Below are positions 14,001 through 25,838 of a DNA stretch of 64,000 bases, in pieces. Each line of letters starts with the position of its first letter. The stretch's first letter is position 1. The translations under genes were made by a program, and so were the position numbers. Source of the stretch: Larimichthys crocea (lineage: Eukaryota > Chordata > Actinopteri > Sciaenidae); NCBI RefSeq assembly GCF_000972845.2, contig NC_040019.1, positions 11,919,001 through 11,983,000 of the forward strand, in the 5' to 3' direction. Under the pieces are notes generated by a model, which was given only the letters and a program-made list of their open reading frames with translations, did no database searches and was not told the origin of the DNA.

Positions 14001-17000
14001 GATAGCAAATATTGTTCCTTCGAAGCCTGCACAGACGTACATTTTCTAAAGGGTAAATGCAGCATTTGCTTTCATATACTGTTTGATCTCTATGAACCTT
14101 GTGAAATGTGAACCACCTTTATTCAAATGAGAAAGACTCCCCAGACTAAACATCTGCCCAATAGTGGTTTATCCAAGTGAGCAGTTCTTTAATGTTTTGT
14201 AGTGTGAAATGGTGATTGTTAGGCTGTCTGGGACACCATGACGTGGCTTTCTGAGACACTAAAGACTCATGGCAGAGCCTCTTTGTCCCATTTTCCTCTG
14301 TCATGCAGTCAGGAGTGTCAAAAATGTGCCTTGAACAGCGTTATATGCTATATCTGGCCCTCAAAAGGGACAGTTTGCAGCTCTAAAACAACCTTATTCA
14401 GTCCTTTTTATAGGTCTTATATGTGATCAACTAAAAGAGCCACAGTATAGAGAGTTGAGAAGAGAGTTGCTGGTTCAGCAGGCTCCCGTAGCAAAGTGAA
14501 TTAATCCAAGGTACATACACACAGCAGCAAGCTGCTCAGAGACATTTATTGTCTGAGCAAAGTTACAACCTAACTTTATAAAAACATATCATCAAAAACA
14601 GAACCCTAATGCAGTCTTATTGGCCCAACAAACCGTCTTTCATAGCCACTGATCAGAGGTATATGAGGACTATGATGTTTATGTCCTTGTTAAGACGTCC
14701 TGGCTGTACAGAGCTAGATATAGATAAATATAGATATCCAATAAACCTTTCTTTTCAGTAAGTTGTGCACTTCGGTCTTCTCTTCTTTCACTTTCTGCCC
14801 CAATGCGGTTGTAGTTGAATTACATGCAACATTCGTTATTTAAAAAGACATCTGAAGAAAACAATTTAAGAATTTCCTTGACTGATTTACATCAAGATAG
14901 ATGGCTTTTCAGTTTTCTTTTTATCTGTGCAAGCTGGGCAGACAATTTAATGTGGACAAAAGGTTAATGGGTAGAAAAATAATTACATCTTTTTCAACCT
15001 TGCTGAGGTGAAAGGTGTGGTGGATGAATTACTAGCTGCTCCAAGCTCCATGCAATGATTTGATTGAACAGGAAAGGTTAATAAAAAGGGTTAGAATTAT
15101 CTTCTAGAGTCTGTGGATGTGCTAACAAATCTGGCCTGTATTGATCATGATATATTGCTCAAGTGTTGGACCACCCATTCTCAATTTCCTTAAGCTTTGC
15201 AACCTGCAGGACCAAAATAGTGTTGAACTGTTGCTCAATGTTTGATAGGGCCACATTTATTTTTGATTGAATTGTTTACTTTTACGGTCTAAATCAGTCG
15301 CTGTGTCTCATTTCACGTACTTCCATACTATGCTATTATGAGTACATGAGTGCATTCACACTGTCAGTTATGGCACATTTCAGTGTACTGTGAGTATCCC
15401 GATGGTGCACTCATGTATGTTTTATATTTATACTTTGGCAGTCCATTGCTGGCACTAATACTACACGTATATTTCCAGTTGTAATTCAGTGAAGAAGAAA
15501 AACTAAAATGTAAAATGTTGGAATTCCCATTAAGAGCACAATGCACTACCTGCTTGCATTTAACACACTGTGCCAGGAAGAACATTGTGTACACAGTGTT
15601 CGATTGAGACAGCCAGTGACTTTTTGGGAATTATTTGAAAGTGACAGCAGACTACATTCTTACAGTTTGAAATTTGATGGTTGGTTTGGGTTGAGGATTG
15701 TTGGAAATTATTAATCAGTGTGGTCTGAAATAAAGACTTTGAAGCAAACTGTCTTTCCAGTAGTTTCATTATTTGCAAAGACGGTCAGAGAATCATACAG
15801 AGTTCATGAAGTCACACACAAGATGAAGTGAACCTTTCTTATAGTCGTACAGAGACAAACTCAAAAATCACACCTCCTCTATGATAAAGGAATTGAGCTG
15901 GTTAAAACCAGTTCTGCAGTTGGACATAGCAGTGTCCCATACACGACTCTGCACAAGACAATACAGAAGCTCAAAAGGTTACATGTAGCTCAGAATGAAA
16001 AAGCTGTACTAAACTTCCTTTACAAGCATTGTGCCATTAAAATACATGTCTTTGCTGACCAAAGATTTGTTTCCTCTTTGAAAGGTGAAGTGAGTCCTGT
16101 AACTCTAAATCATTTCATCCCTCTGGAGCATTTTTTGACCACCTTTGATTTCCTACTGGCATCTTTACCTCTCTACTTTCGTTCTCTCTCTCCATTTAGT
16201 ATTCCCCCCAGTGGTGGTGAAGATCCCTGAGGCAAACTGCTGGAGATGAGTTTTCCTATTACAAGTCGTTTCTCACATGCAGTCTTCCTGGTTCCCGTCC
16301 TGTCCTGTCACACACCATGATTGAAGCCACATAATAAATCAACAGAAAACGGCCAATACCACAGTGAGACATAGAACCCCACACATATACACCATAAACA
16401 CACACACACTCTTGCAAGCACATATAACTACATTTTTTTGATTGTGATTGGTGTCACTGTGTTAAACGAAGTGTTGGTTCTTCACACAGGACTTCCAGCA
16501 AATGACACAGCCCGTGCTTGCCATTCTTGACAATATGCCAGCTGCATCACTCACGACTTTTACTCTGGACCTCGATGACCCTCTGCTTTCAGACACCTCT
16601 TACCTTACTTTACACTATGATAAAACTCCTCAGTTACTTTATCGGGAAGGACGAGATTGTCTGCTGCACTGATGAAGGTCCTATCATAGTCACCATTAGA
16701 TGGGTTATAGTCGAGAGCATCTTGTCTTTTTGGTCTGCAAATCAGCAGGTATATATATATATACATATATGCAGACTCTGGTGTTTCATGATCTGTTTTC
16801 AAATTACTAATACAATGATTTTTGTGTTAGCATTTTGGTTGCAAAGGAGTTAATAAGTAATTATCGATACTGGTGGGAAGTTCCGATTCAAAAGGGACTG
16901 CAAGTTGAGAACTACTGCCTTACAGCAAATGGGACAAGAAGCTCATTATTATTATTCATCCTGAAGCATAAAGGTAAGGCGCAGGTTGACCTGTGGGTTG

Positions 17001-18185
17001 GACGGGTTTGGGGAGGCTTAGAAGAAAACATAAATTAAAGAGAGAGGAAGACAGAGTTTCTGTCTTTCTGCTCAATGTATAAAGCAAATGCATAGAGTTT
17101 TTGACCTGTGTATCACCAGTAGCTAGTCTAGCTATGTAGCACTAATCATTAGCCTCAATGCTACCTCCACAGTGATCTTGGTTTGCATGTCAAAGTAAGT
17201 AAGAATTTAGTATGAGCGCTAGAAAAGAAAGAAATGCTAAACACTGTACCTGTGAACCGTTACATGCAGCAGGTCTTTTGTCAGACAAAGGGAGAGCGAG
17301 CTATACTAGTTGAAAGGCACAAAGATTTAATTTATTTAAACCACTAGATTAAATTTCAATCTGTGAAACATAATTTCAAATTTTGCACACAATATTCAGT
17401 TTTAATGTTCTAAATTAACTATTAAATTCAGATTGTGCTGGCACCATAACTCCACACCACCTGCTAAACTTATGAATTAGATTTAGATGATTTCTCTTGT
17501 GAGCTCAGTCAAATAAGTCATTGGAAATTCATCAGCCTAATCTATGCAGCGTTCCTCAGCTATGTCTGGGATACTGGAGTCAAATAATGCACCTTTTACA
17601 ATCTCGCTTCGAATGTAATATCTAAAAAATGAGAGTGGATATGAATCAAAAGCCCTCTCACATTTAGAGTCTTATTAATTATTCAGTTGTTTTCCCCTGT
17701 GCAAATGGAAAAAGCAACATAATCAAGGCTCACACATTTGTTTAATTTAATATTGAAACCTCATCTCAACTCGCTTTACTCCTGTTGCTCTTTCCATCAC
17801 TCTTCCCACCCACTCGGTCTCTCTCTCTTATTTATTTCTTCATATTTATTCTCGTTGTTTCCTCTCTCGCTGTGTGACTCCCCCTCCACAAACCCTCCTC
17901 CTCCCATGCACACTTTAGATGTAATTGAACACTCATCAGTGCTCAGTTCAGTTCTTAAATAATTCAAATATTTAAAATGGGTGATATCGTTCTCTGGTTT
18001 CAATTACATCCCCACTCTCTTCTTAGGGGAAGGAAGGAAAAACAAACAAAAAGCATCTATTTAAAATGTATACGTTTCAACAAATCAGGCACTACGGACC
18101 CCTTATTAATATATTCAGAAAAGCCTTCAGGCCACTACAGTATTACACACTCAGCTCTTTAGAGATTTACTGGTGATAATTGCTA
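11061..18185. other. Intergenic DNA, no gene seen
   Basis: No gene or complete transposable element was recognised. A short TA repeat lies near 16750-16770. A segment at about 14450-14830 has TATAAA-like and AATAAA-like signals reminiscent of an LTR, but no matching ends or target duplication could be found. Confidence 0.5.
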
Positions 18186-18190
18186 ATAAC
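18186..18190 (+). repeat. Target-site duplication (left) of solo LTR
   Basis: ATAAC directly precedes the LTR. The identical ATAAC follows it at 18690-18694. Confidence 0.85.
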
Positions 18191-18689
18191 TGTTATGGAA
18201 TTTTCTATCCTTAGGCTACACATGGTCACGTGTGGGCCTTGAGGTCCTCTGCAGTATTAATTGTTTGTCTTTGACTAGGTGACACCATATTTCAACACTG
18301 TGGTGGCCGGGGTCAAACAGACTATTGCTGCCTTCTTAGTCATAATAGATAGCTTGTTGTTGACGTTCCAATCTGTGCAAACAGACATCTGTGTTTCCAG
18401 ACTAGATTATGCTGACAATAACACCTCCATGAGTAAAAACATTCTTTTTGATTAATTCTGGGGCGTGTAGTATTTGGGGTGTGATCTGGGTTTAAAGTAT
18501 ATCCACCATCACAAGTTCGTCAGAATGCGAGACCGACTCAGGCACTTCTGATGTACTTTGAGAGTGTCTCTAATTCTCCTTGGCCAAGCATCAATAAATA
18601 ATACAGCATAAGACATCAGAGGCTCCTGAACACTTTTTTCCCTCCTGATCTCACCATTGACCTTTGACTTCAGCGATTTCTCCACAACA
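18191..18689 (+). mobile_element. Solo LTR, copy A
   Basis: A 499-bp element beginning TGTTATGG and ending CCACAACA, the TG...CA termini of a retroelement long terminal repeat. It is flanked by a perfect 5-bp duplication (ATAAC). There is no internal gag-pol sequence and no second LTR next to it, so it is the product of LTR-LTR recombination. It matches copy B at 28471-28958 in inverted orientation along its whole length. An AATAAA lies at 18593-18598 on this strand but is not conserved in copy B, so the transcriptional orientation is unproven and the + strand is a convention here. A 5-bp duplication fits Ty3/Gypsy, BEL/Pao, Ty1/Copia or some endogenous retroviruses. I do not recognise the family. 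Confidence 0.85.
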
Positions 18690-18694
18690 ATAAC
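18690..18694 (+). repeat. Target-site duplication (right) of solo LTR
   Basis: ATAAC, identical to 18186-18190. Confidence 0.85.
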
Positions 18695-19299
18695 AAATAG
18701 CTCCAATGGTGACTGGAATCAGCATACCAGGAAATGCCATCACCCGTTACAAATTAACATTACAAAAAACACCATCACCTAGCTTAAATGATCTTCAAAA
18801 AACCCATTATCAAAACCAATAGAGAATCAGCATTGCAGAATAAAACTCAACTCAGCAGAAGTCATTGTGTCTGAATTTAATTTCCTTCCCGGTCCTGCCT
18901 TTATGCCTCTCCCTCCCTGTATTCTCATGATGCCTGTTATTAAATACACTCTAGTCTGTCATTACACAGTCATATCACTGAAGTTACATTGCAAGGCTTT
19001 ATTAATCTTCTCTCCTCACTTGCTGCTCAGGTGCATTTTCTACACAAATTGGAATCTGCTGTAGTGTAAAACCATGTAATTAGGATGAGTAATTGCTTCT
19101 TAGTGTTCAGCAGGAAAATAGCTGAGTTTCCACGGCTCCTGGTCAGAACTGACACGCTTTTTGTCACGTTTGATCCAAAGATAAACATACTTGTGCAGTT
19201 TTAATCCTTTAAGATACTTCCACACTAATTCATGGAATTTTAATTGAGTGTATTTGGACCTGGGTTGGCATCGAGAGCACTGCACTTAGATGGTTTTAT
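18695..19299. other. Intergenic DNA, no gene seen
   Basis: AT-rich, with no recognisable element. Confidence 0.5.
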
Positions 19300-19423
19300 T
19301 CCTATCTTTTAGAAAGAACGTATGTGGTCGCCATAGGCAGTCACACATCCTCTAAAGCTGTGGCTGCCTGTGGTGTACCGCAAGGTTCAGTTTTGGGTCC
19401 AAATTTATTACCTATTTAGGCAT

Positions 19424-19650
19424 TTGTACACCGGCCCCAGCATTTCTTTATGGGGTTCCATGTTCTCCCTGTGTCTGCATGGGTTCCCTCCAGGTACTGC
19501 TTCCTCCCACTATCCAACGACATGCAATTAATAGACATGTGAATCGTTGTTTGTCTCTATGTGCCCTGTGATGAGCTGGCAACTTGTCCAGGCTGTACCC
19601 CGCCTCTCGCCCAAAGTCACCTGGGATAGGCTACAGACAATGATAACAGA
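19424..19650 (+). mobile_element. Short interspersed repeat nested in the LINE
   Basis: It contains the wording GGGTTCCCTCCAGGTACT, then CTTCCTCCCAC, CATGCAATTAATAG and GGGATAGGCT, and ends in a GATGGATG-like tail. This is a very common teleost repeat that looks like the 3' end of a LINE or a SINE tail. It sits between the LLPI and MLSLGHI segments of the host LINE, so it inserted after the LINE did. The same family occurs on the minus strand at about 31958-32240. I do not assign a family name. Confidence 0.7.
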
Positions 19651-20122
19651 TGGATGCTCTCCCTAGGTCACATTATTTGTTTTCATAATGTACTTTTTCA
19701 CTGCTATGTGGACGACACACACATATACCTCCCACTGAGACCTGATGACCTTGGAAGCCTAGCTGCTGTGTATGACGACATCAAATGTTGGCTGGCTCAA
19801 AACATCTTAAACTCAACAATACCAAAACTGAGATTTTACTGCTCACTCCTCTACATTTCTCCCTCCCTACAGAAAATACCCATGGTCCATTGTATACTAC
19901 AATGTCAAGCCCTATGCCAGAAACCTAGGTATACTGTTTGATTCAGACCTCAGCTTCCAACCACATGTCAATAAACTTGTCCAAGCTTACTTTTTTCCAA
20001 CTAAGAACCATCTCCAGTGTCAAATCCATACTCCCACTCTCCAACCTTGAAAAAATAATCTATACCTTTATATTTTTAAAACTGGACCATTGCAACTCAC
20101 TCCGTTGTGAGAGGCGTGAGGG

Positions 20123-20170
20123 GAGGTGTGAGAATGATTTTTCATTGATGAAAAATCATTCTCACACCTC
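20123..20170. repeat. Perfect 23-bp inverted repeat (hairpin)
   Basis: The arms 20123-20145 and 20148-20170 are exact reverse complements separated by only TG. They begin GAGGTGTGAGAATG. The palindrome falls just after the CNSL motif of the LINE and replaces the expected reading frame. It looks like a local foldback (template-switch) event. Confidence 0.9.
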
Positions 20171-20260
20171 AAACTAGTTGAGAACGCAGCAGCTTCTAAC
20201 TGGTTTTAACAGACATCACATTTCACCAATTTTAGCTCCCCTCCACTCGCTTCCTGTGCA

Positions 20261-22381
20261 TTTTAGGATTTTACAGGTATTTCACAATTTATATATGTGT
20301 TTTTATATTGTCAGGTGACCTTATAAGACTCAAACAATGATGTGAGAAATGGTCTCAGTGCAACAGCGAGGGGATTTCTGTTCAAATCTTCGAGTAAATC
20401 ACTTTGTTATGATCGTTCAATTTTCTGACAACAGAAACTGCTAAATCAATAAGAACTCAATTACGGTTCAGAAACATAAGAGATATCTTTGAGAGTACAG
20501 TAACCAGGTGATGGTTGTAATGTACAGAAAAAAGTAAAGGGAAGTTGTACTGTTAACTGTTTTCAGGTTTACCTACCATGTAGAGATAGTCTGAAGGTAA
20601 AGAGAAACAAAGCACAGTTTTGCCCCACGTTACTACATGTGTTTTTGCAGTCTGGGTCCATTTGTCTGAAACAATCAATCATCTATACTCAAGTGAGTTT
20701 TAGCTAACAAGAAACATCAAATTGTACATTGCTACAAAGTTCACAGGCCACGGCAAGAGATTTTTTTTCTCAGTTTTGCTGTAAACAATTCTGTTCTGTT
20801 CTCTGACTTTGTGGGGTTTTCGAGCAGCCTTACAATGCTATTCATGAATTCAAATCCCATTCTGCTGTGATAGTTATTTGCCCGCATGTAAAATGTATTT
20901 CTTCATTATTAATACACCTGCTTGACATTTCTGTGTAGCCATTTTGCTGTCGTATCATTACAATCAAGCATGACAAAAGGGCAGAAAAGTCACACTGACA
21001 GATGGCTGCAGAGAATGAAAAAGCAATTGTGAAGTGATCTTTTTTTTCTCTTTGAGAACAAGGAGTGGAAATGTAATGTGGTCACTTGCTTTCCTATAAT
21101 TGAAAGTAAATCAGTCAGAATATGTGGGAGGATTAATGTAATATTGCATTGTAATCTGCAATGCTTCCGTTGCTTTCATGTGATGTGTCTGGATCACAGT
21201 TACTACATTTACTACATTATAGAGATGGAATACAATTTATGTCATGTATTTTTGATTCCACTATAGGGCTCTTAGCAATGTAACTCCCATTTCTGGACAT
21301 TATGCTCTGCATAGTTTGCTTTATAATTCATTTTGCCTGCAGAATATTATTTTAAGTTTTCTGAACCTAAAATATTCTACATAACAAGAAAACCATGTGG
21401 AAATTAGAGCAAATATTACACATTTATACACTTTGACAGTACAAAATAAATTTCCATCTCAAAATATCTGAACAACTCTGCATGCATGAAATATTTTGGA
21501 CTTTAACTTGTATCAATATTGTCATCACAACCTCTTTTTCTAAGGCTAAAGTTATATCTGCAGATCTGCTCACGTAGCATGTGATAGTCAATTTGTCACA
21601 GGTTCCATCCCATTGTACTCATAGCTGAATTGGAAAAGCCATGGATGACAGCAAATTGATTACTATCTTTATGAGACCAGTTTACCATGATTGACGCTGT
21701 ATGGTACTGTGGAGCCAGATATTGCAATGATAAGAGAAGCCCCAGATGTAGTGACAAGTGAGACAGAGAAAAAAGATTTTTTAGGAGTGTCACCAACAAG
21801 CTTGCAGCATCTGGCATCTTCACTGTGCTGAAGGACTTGTATTAATAACTACAGCCTATTGGATGAAAACCACAATAATCCTGATATCATTAGTCAACAT
21901 TTAAAAGGGTACTGGGGAGGGAAAAACAAAACAAGGAGTGAAAGGAATGACAAAGTGAGCACATAGATCTTCATCCATCTCACTGGCATACCAATAAACT
22001 CTTGTTGTTAATCAAGAAAAAAACATTAATTGCCGACTTCAGGGACCAAAAAGTGGTGCTGAGAAACGAATTCTTTTAAAACAACACAACTGAATACAGG
22101 TAACACCTAAAATCATGGACAATGACAGCTGACCGACTGGTTTTGACACACATTTTCTCCTTCACACCCTTCCTGTAGCCCCCCCTTTCCCTTCTATCTT
22201 TCTGTCTTTTCAGAGGGCTTAGTATCGCTGTAAGTGTAACCTCTAATCTCTCCATCTACTCTTCTTCACTGATGAAACAATGTGACCTGACATTCAACTA
22301 GACTCTGTCCTCCCAGGGGCGTAAACAGTAGTGACTGGTAACCTGATTAAGAGATCCAAGATAGCATCGCATGTGGAGATT

Positions 22382-22383
<2 letters not shown>
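20261..22383. other. Intergenic DNA, no gene seen
   Basis: No gene, repeat family or RNA gene was recognised. Confidence 0.5.

Positions 22384-22420
<37 letters not shown>
22384..22420. repeat. (GA)n microsatellite
   Basis: About 18 AG units. The long serine/leucine-rich frames on the opposite strand come from this repeat and are not genes. Confidence 0.95.
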
Positions 22421-22425
<5 letters not shown>

Positions 22426-24029
22426 TAACAATAGAAAGAAAAGATAACAGCCAGAATGATAAACGACCACCAGCAATGGCCAAGTCCTTGGGAACACCAA
22501 ACTGACATTGTCTCTTTGTGCACATTCCTAAAAGTACACATGCAGGTATGAAAAACACGCTGAAGGCTCTTAGACATAATACAATGTCCTTTTTTGTTTG
22601 TGCCCTCTACATTAAGTGACAAAACAATCTCAGGGTCAAAAATGCCTCCACAGCGGACGTTTTACAAGATGTGCTTGTCTGCAATTGTCATTGAGCATGG
22701 ATTCAGGGGAGTTATGCAACTAATTTAGCCTGATATGCAGTATAACTGTTAATGTTTGACCTTTGGATGTTTGTGATACCAATATCACATTAAGATAACG
22801 TGATAAAGTGCATAATTTTAGGGTCAAAACCCACAGTCTTCCAGTAGTATTCATTGTTTCATCTTCTTTCTTCCTGTTTCTCTGTCTGTCTTTGTGCGTT
22901 CCGTAGAGATTTAGCACAAGCCCCCTCTCCCTGCTTTTCATTCCTTTTCTGTTCCAGGCATTATTGCGTTTTTGAGTGTTTATTAGTAAAAAGCTTCAGA
23001 GGATAGAGACCTTGAGAGAAGATGGAGGTGGGAGACCAGTAAGAATGAAAGATAAATCCTCTTCATTTCAGAGTTATGAACTTTGCTTTAGTTGGTGTGA
23101 AGATAAAAGCTTTCTGTTAGCCAGCAACACATATCTATTGTTATACATAACACATTTTAAGCCAGTTTTTGGTCCTCATTCAATGTCATCAAAGACATTC
23201 GAGTGCAGCAGTGTAACATGCTTATCCGCAGACAAATGTATCAACAGGTAAACATCAATGCAAGAATCCTGGTTTAGGGGTTTACAGTGAGTTTTGTCCT
23301 GTACTGTGATATGTAGCCATTTTGTTTTTAATTGAGACATGTGACAAAATCTATGTCCGAATATGTTACATACAGCTCAATACATCAACTTGCATTTTAA
23401 CCAGAACTATGTAGATTAGAATCAATATTTTGCTGGTGCTTGGTGCTGACTGTAGCCTTGAACAATAGGTTTCAAAGAAAAACTCCCCTCCTGGCACCCT
23501 ACCCATACAAAGGTGAAAGACAAGAAAGATATTCTCCACAGATCCCCAAATAAAAAATAAAACACAGAAATACTTTCAGTAGTTATAGAATAAAAGAATT
23601 TAAAATTACTTTTCTGAGCTGACAAAAATCAAGGCAATGCTTAAAAGTATGAGCCTCAACCAAGATTGAATTCCTTTAAATCTCAGTATAATTTTAATGG
23701 CCAAATACTGCAACTAACATGTCCATTATGTAAAATGAGCTTTTTCTCTCAACTGAACTAGTTGAAGTAGATTGCTACCCACCTACAACCTGGTTCTGTT
23801 TGCAGGTTTTGTCTGTTGAAATATTTCCTTGTCACAAAATGCTTGCTCATAGTGGGAATTGTTGTCTCTCTCTGAATAATACTTACAGTAAGAGTATGGC
23901 CTAGATCTCTATATGAAAAATGTCCTATAATTTGGTGCTATATTTATTTGTATTAATATTTAATTAATCTTGTCAAAAAAATCTTGCATTCCGGGATTAG
24001 CACATTACCACTGCGCAACACGGTCCCCT
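22421..24029. other. Intergenic DNA, no gene seen
   Basis: No recognisable coding sequence or element. Confidence 0.5.
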
Positions 24030-24480
24030 ACTTATCTTCATTTCCTTTGCTTTTCCTTGGACTTACACTTAGGAATGATACTGTACACTTCGACATTTAC
24101 GCTGATGACACCCAACTTTACCTACTGGTTAAATCCTACTAGTTATGATGTGTTGGACACACTGTCTATAGATATTAAGTACAGGATTTCACAAAGTTTT
24201 GTGAAACTGTAAATACATAAGCTCAAGTCATCATGCTTTGGCCAAAAGCTGCACCAAACGGTATGAATTCCCTGGGTAGTCTTGAAAGAAAGCCTCTACT
24301 AAAATTTTATATTTCTATTAAAAAAAATATCTGTCAGTCAGGATTATGAGAGTTATTCATGCCTTTATTATCTCTGGAAAAGGCTTATTCAGCTCCCTTT
24401 ACTCCTCTCTCAGCAAAAAGGTGAGGAACTACTTACAACAAGGGAAATACATTACATTGATGCTATTCTGTTTCTGAACT
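24030..24480 (+). pseudogene. LINE reverse transcriptase fragment
   Basis: The translation contains FDIYADDTQLYLLVK near 24090-24135, which is the reverse-transcriptase catalytic motif. About 220 bp further on comes VIHAFIISGKGLFSSLYSSLSKK (about 24350-24420), which corresponds to the conserved segment after the catalytic core in L2-type LINEs. Stops separate the two pieces, and the flanks on both sides are not recognisable. It is a short, inactive fragment of the same general class as 19300-20260. Confidence 0.75.
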
Positions 24481-24556
24481 TTACTGGGTTGTTTTCCAGA
24501 CACAGATTTTTAGTGTAGTAATATTCATTTGTATGAAATTCAAATCAAATCAAATA

Positions 24557-25838
24557 GCCTGTGCAAAAATGTGGGCACCCCTGTCATTTTGTTGCTTTGA
24601 ATACCTGTAACTACTTAAAAAAATAAGCCTTGAACTTCAAGTGCATTCAATCATGACAAAAAGTATTTAAGGTGACCAAATGCAAATTGTTCTTCTCTTT
24701 GAATCTCCTCTGAAGAGTGGCAACATGGGGGCCTCAAAACAACTCTCAAATGACCTGAAAACAAAGATTGTTCAGCATTATGGTTTAGGAAAGGCTACAA
24801 AAAGCTATCTCAAAGATTTCAGCTGTCAGTTTCCACTGTGAGGAACAAAATGAGGAAATGGAAGGCCACAGGCACAGTTCTTGTTAAGGCCAGAAGTGGC
24901 AGACCAAGAACAATATCAGAGAGGCAAAGACGAAGGATGATCAGAATGGTCAAAAACAACCCACAGACCACGTCCAAAGACCTGCAAGGTCATTTAGCTG
25001 CAGATGGTGTCACTGTGCTTCAGCTTCATTTTGGAATAAGGTGCTGTGGACTGATGAAACAAAAATTGAGTTATTTGGTCATAACAAGAGGCAATATGCA
25101 TGGCGGCAAAAGAACACAGCATTCCAAGAAAAACACTTGCTACCCATAGTAAAACTTGGTGGAGGTTCTATCATGCTGTGGGGCTATGTGGCCAGTGCCG
25201 GTACTGGGAATCTTGTTAAAGTTGAGGGCCGCATGGATTCCACTCAATATCAGCGGATTCTTGAGAATAATGTTCATGAATCTGTCACAAAGTTAAAGTT
25301 ACGCCGGGGGGGATTTTTCAAAAAGACAACGACCCAAAACACTGCTCAAAATCCACTCAGGCATTCATGCAGAGGAACAAGTACAATGTTCTGGAATGGC
25401 CATCCCAGTCTCCAGACTTGAATATCATTGAAAATGTGTGGGATGATTTGAAGCGGGCTGTCCATGCTCGGCAACCATCAAACCTCACTGAACTAGAGAT
25501 GTTTTGTAAGGAGGAATGGTCCAATATACCTTCATTCAGGATCCAGACACTCATTAGTGGCTATAGGAAGCGTCTAGAGGTTATTTTTGCAAAAGGAGGC
25601 TCTACTAATATTGATATGATTTCTCTGCTAAGGTGCCAAGATTTATGCACAGTCTAATTTTGTTTTGATACATATTGCACATTTTCTGTTAATCCAATAA
25701 ACCTAATTTCACTCCTGAAATATTACTGTGTCCATCAGTTATTTGATAGATCAAAATGAAGTTGTGGAACCAAACACCCAATGATTTATAATTGAAAATA
25801 ATGGCAATTGTCAAGGGTGCCCAAACTTTGATTAGAGC
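24557..25838 (+). mobile_element. Tc1/mariner transposon, full length but internally deleted
   Basis: The two ends are imperfect inverted repeats. The left end, reading inward, has AATGTGGGCACCC (about 24569-24581). The right end, reading inward on the minus strand, has AGTTTGGGCACCC. Both ends start GC next to a TA dinucleotide (24555-24556 and 25839-25840), the expected Tc1 target. The transposase remnant lies inside. The overall length of about 1.28 kb is slightly short for an autonomous Tc1 element, in agreement with the internal deletion. Confidence 0.85.
24725..25657 (+). pseudogene. Tc1-type DDE transposase remnant
   Basis: It opens with MGASKQLSNDLK at 24725. A frameshift follows near 24790, then a helix-turn-helix region with KLSQRFQLSVSTVRNK and a GRPR motif (about 24800-24915). 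The DDE core follows: LWTDETKIELFG (first D, about 25044), QKDNDPKH-like sequence (second D, about 25325) and SPDLNIIENVWDDLK (catalytic E, about 25410-25455). From family layout, roughly 50 codons between the DNA-binding region and the first catalytic motif are missing near 25020-25028. Frameshifts near 25310-25330 also break the frame. It cannot make a working transposase. Confidence 0.85.

Larger units (their letters stand above)
19300..20260 (+). pseudogene. L2/Rex-type LINE reverse transcriptase fragment, interrupted by another repeat
   Basis: Conceptual translation gives successive reverse-transcriptase motifs. GVPQGSVLGP lies at about 19373-19402 and is followed by LLPI. The catalytic motif reads CYVDDTHIYLPL (about 19700-19735), where family members usually have YADDTQ. 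The conserved downstream segment resembles SSVKSILPLSNLEKIIYTFI...LDHCNSL (about 20010-20105). The frame is broken by the inserted repeat at about 19424-19650, by stops and by a foldback at 20123-20170. This is a 5'-truncated, inactive non-LTR retrotransposon copy. The clade assignment (L2 or a related jockey-type lineage) rests on motif spacing and is approximate. Confidence 0.8.

Noticed and set aside
14450..14830. LTR-like segment with TATAAA and AATAAA signals
   Set aside because: No TG...CA ends with matching target duplications could be found, and no second copy is in the window.
22294..22622. Overlapping minus-strand frames with serine/leucine repeats
   Set aside because: They are translations of the GA microsatellite.
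23985..24030. tRNA-like fragment on the minus strand
   Set aside because: It cannot be folded into a full cloverleaf by eye; likely part of an old repeat.
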